Positions 13,938 through 15,642 of a stretch of DNA of 15,642 nucleotides are shown here, piece after piece. A model generated the notes under the pieces. The model saw nothing but the letters and a program-made list of their open reading frames with translations. It made no database searches and was not told where the DNA came from. Both the position numbers and the translations under genes were made by a program. How positions within the stretch are numbered: the first letter of the stretch is position 1; the number at the start of each line of letters is the position of its first letter. Source of the DNA: CAZERD01 sp964515405 (lineage in GTDB: Bacteria; Campylobacterota_A; Desulfurellia; Desulfurellales; CAZERD01); contig CAZERD010000033.1 of assembly GCA_964515405.1 (NCBI GenBank), positions 1-15,642 of the forward strand, read 5' to 3'.

Positions 13938-14968
13938 ACACACCCGACAATACGCGTTAAAATATCCGAAAAATTCCCAAGAAGCTTAACCTTCACACTC
14001 AACGGAAAAAACAACTGGAATTCGTACACAAACATAGAGATACCCTTGAGCAACCTTATTCGTGGGTAAACTTCCTTCCTCAAGTATCTCTCATAGACAC
14101 TCTCAGGCTCCCGAGAATCAGCTATGGCCATAGCGGCAAGTTCAGCGGTCCTATGAGCATAATATATCCCCTCGGCTACCAAACCGTCGGAGAAAAAACC
14201 AGCGTCACCTACAAGAAATACAGAATCCACAGCATGTCTCTTCACAGTACTCCCAAAGGATACACTCCACCCTTTAGGCCTGGAAAAACATAATCCAGAG
14301 AGCCTATTAAAGGCAGACACAACATTTCCCCCTCTGTTCATAGCAATAGAACCAACAGAACCATTGGGAAAAGCCCACGAATAGCCCCTTGGAACATCCC
14401 CCAAAAAAAGGGCAGGCACCGAAAAAGACTTCCCCTTACACTCTAAGCATACACCGTATTTATAGGGCTTCTCTCCAAAAACCTGTTTCCTCACAATACT
14501 GCCAATCCCATCAGCACCTACAAGCACCCCATATTTGATACACCCCAGTGTCGTACTAGCCATGTGTCTATTATTATCCACCCTGCGCAGCGCAGCCCCT
14601 AAAAAACGTGCACCCACATCAATTGCTCTAAGTCTAAAGAAGTCATCATACCTACTCCTATCTACAAAGAAAAACGGACACTCGGAATGAAACAAACCAA
14701 GAGGGTACCCCTTGAAAAACACCTGAAATCTTACAGTGGAACGCTCAACAACCCCGGAAATCACAAGCTCTGAAAGACCAAACCCAAAGATACGCTCAAC
14801 CAGCTTAAGGGTCTTATAGGTCAAAAGACCACCACAGGGCTTTGATCTTGGAAAAACAGCCTTATCAACCAGGAAAACATCAAACCCAGCCCTGGAAAGC
14901 AAAAAAGCAATCGTGGCTCCGGCAGGGCCAGAACCTACAACCAGCACTTCACACTCAAGACAACTCAG
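13934..14968 (-). CDS. Geranylgeranyl-reductase-family FAD-dependent oxidoreductase
   Basis: This is a flavoprotein of about 344 residues of the family that reduces isoprenoid chains or related substrates. It shows the FAD-binding VLVVGSGPAGATIAFLLSRAG near the N-terminus, FPRSKPCGGLL, VGADGIGSIVRK, GYSWAFPNGSVGSIAMN, and VGDAGFFSDGLVAEGIYYAHRTAELAA, the second FAD motif typical of this family. The start is unusual. No ATG, GTG or TTG lies in frame before GTG at 14947, which would clip the first strand. A CTG at 14968 forms a CTGA overlap with the preceding stop, has GGAGGG six bases upstream, and restores the usual N-terminus. It follows a biotin carboxylase gene, which fits a lipid-metabolism context. 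The exact substrate is unknown. Confidence 0.87.
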   Translation of the reverse strand: MSCLECEVLVVGSGPAGATIAFLLSRAGFDVFLVDKAVFPRSKPCGGLLTYKTLKLVERIFGFGLSELVISGVVERSTVRFQVFFKGYPLGLFHSECPFFFVDRSRYDDFFRLRAIDVGARFLGAALRRVDNNRHMASTTLGCIKYGVLVGADGIGSIVRKQVFGEKPYKYGVCLECKGKSFSVPALFLGDVPRGYSWAFPNGSVGSIAMNRGGNVVSAFNRLSGLCFSRPKGWSVSFGSTVKRHAVDSVFLVGDAGFFSDGLVAEGIYYAHRTAELAAMAIADSREPESVYERYLRKEVYPRIRLLKGISMFVYEFQLFFPLSVKVKLLGNFSDILTRIVGCV

Positions 14969-15642
14969 GTACGTCCCTCCAAATATTTCCTGTCTATATA
15001 ATTGGTATCGTACGTATTGTTTATAAAATCCTCACCCAAAAGAAGCTCCTTGAAAAATCCGATGGACGTCTCAACACCTTCCACAATAAACTCTCCAAGG
15101 GCCCTAAGCATTCTGACCCTTGCTTCCTCCCTTGTTCTACCTGAGACTATCAATTTCGCTATCAAGGAATCATAATAAGGACTGACCTTACCACCTCCAT
15201 ACATGGCGGTATCAACTCTCACACCAGGACCACCAGGTATGTAGAGCTTGTTTATGATCCCAGGGGAAGGTTTAAAGCTAAACGGGTTTTCCGCGTTTAT
15301 CCTGCACTCCATGGTATGGAACTTCTGGACAATGTTTTTCTGCTGCAGCGACAGTTCATTACCTGCGGCCACATTTATTTGTTCTTTAACTATATCCACG
15401 CCAAAGGCCATTTCACTAACTGGATGTTCTACCTGTATTCTGGTATTTATCTCAATAAAGTAAAACTCCTTACCGTCATAAAGGAACTCAAGAGTTCCAG
15501 CATTCCTGTAACCCAACACCTGAGCTGCCCTCACGGCCGTCTCGTGCAAGCCCTTTCTCGTCTCGTCATCCAAGGATGGGCTAGGAGATTCCTCCAGCAA
15601 TTTTTGATGTCTCCTCTGAAGAGAACAATCTCTTTCCCCTAT
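14965..15642 (-). CDS. accC: Biotin carboxylase, C-terminal half (cut by right edge)
   Basis: This ATP-grasp enzyme carboxylates biotin on its carrier, the first half-reaction of acetyl-CoA carboxylase or a related carboxylase. The visible 225 residues run from GERDCSLQRRHQKLLEE at the edge. They include the catalytic FIEINTRIQVEHPVSE (E64, N66, R68, Q70, E72 and H73 of the visible part), ECRINAENP, VRVDTAMYGGGKVSPYYDSLIAKLI, and the C-terminal NTYDTNYIDRKYLEG. All expected landmarks are present. Whether it serves acetyl-CoA, propionyl-CoA or pyruvate carboxylation cannot be told without its partner genes beyond the edge. The TGA stop overlaps the proposed CTG start of the flavoprotein by four bases. 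Confidence 0.95.
   Translation of the reverse strand: MGERDCSLQRRHQKLLEESPSPSLDDETRKGLHETAVRAAQVLGYRNAGTLEFLYDGKEFYFIEINTRIQVEHPVSEMAFGVDIVKEQINVAAGNELSLQQKNIVQKFHTMECRINAENPFSFKPSPGIINKLYIPGGPGVRVDTAMYGGGKVSPYYDSLIAKLIVSGRTREEARVRMLRALGEFIVEGVETSIGFFKELLLGEDFINNTYDTNYIDRKYLEGRT

Noticed and set aside
1..15642. Search for tRNA, rRNA, CRISPR repeats, insertion sequences and long direct repeats
   Set aside because: No cloverleaf, regularly spaced repeats, transposase motifs or terminal inverted repeats were seen by eye; the window is almost fully coding.

Overview
This 15.6 kb window is a gene-dense bacterial chromosome segment holding 15 genes: 13 complete and a fragment at each edge, the left one doubtful. 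Bacterial markers include Rho, the double-GTPase Der, Shine-Dalgarno sites before most starts and sigma-70-like promoters. Frequent AGA/AGG arginine and ATA isoleucine codons, very compact overlapping operons and a long-form TrmB hint at a thermophilic or deep-branching bacterium. I cannot assign a phylum from sequence alone.

Layout, left to right. (1) 1-233: a possible 3' end of a + strand gene in G-rich sequence, then a short C-rich spacer. (2) 234-2004, minus: an operon fmdE-like > tauE/safE-like permease > arsR-like repressor, with ATGA/TGA-type overlaps, a good promoter and a dyad over its -10. (3) 2131-3567, minus: a PAS-GAF-GGDEF diguanylate cyclase with its own promoter and a probable terminator. 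(4) 3568-3766: back-to-back promoters for the cyclase and rho, then a roughly 100-nt rho leader with a palindrome and a 14-codon ORF. (5) 3767-6009, plus: rho-dus. (6) 5975-9983, minus: DUF364 protein > argF > argG > long trmB; trmB and dus overlap tail to tail by 35 bp. (7) 10098-13937, plus: EamA transporter > der > nth > YkgJ-type Cys-cluster protein > unknown protein with faint FliK resemblance, all with overlapping starts and stops. (8) 13934-15642, minus: biotin carboxylase (accC-like, truncated by the window edge) > geranylgeranyl-reductase-family flavoprotein, apparently with a CTG start.

The most striking large-scale property is strand asymmetry. The + strand is A/C-rich and G-poor across nearly the whole window, whichever strand is coding. 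Minus-strand proteins are therefore rich in Val/Gly/Phe and plus-strand proteins in Lys/Asn/Thr/Ile. Since bacterial leading strands are usually G/T-rich, the minus strand is probably leading, the fork runs leftward, and rho, dus, der and nth are head-on. The bias flips abruptly near position 110.

The best candidate for something not well described is the fmdE-tauE-arsR cassette, which has a TTCA-N7-TGAA dyad at its promoter and a second one just past its 3' end. No mobile elements, CRISPR arrays, tRNA or rRNA genes were seen.
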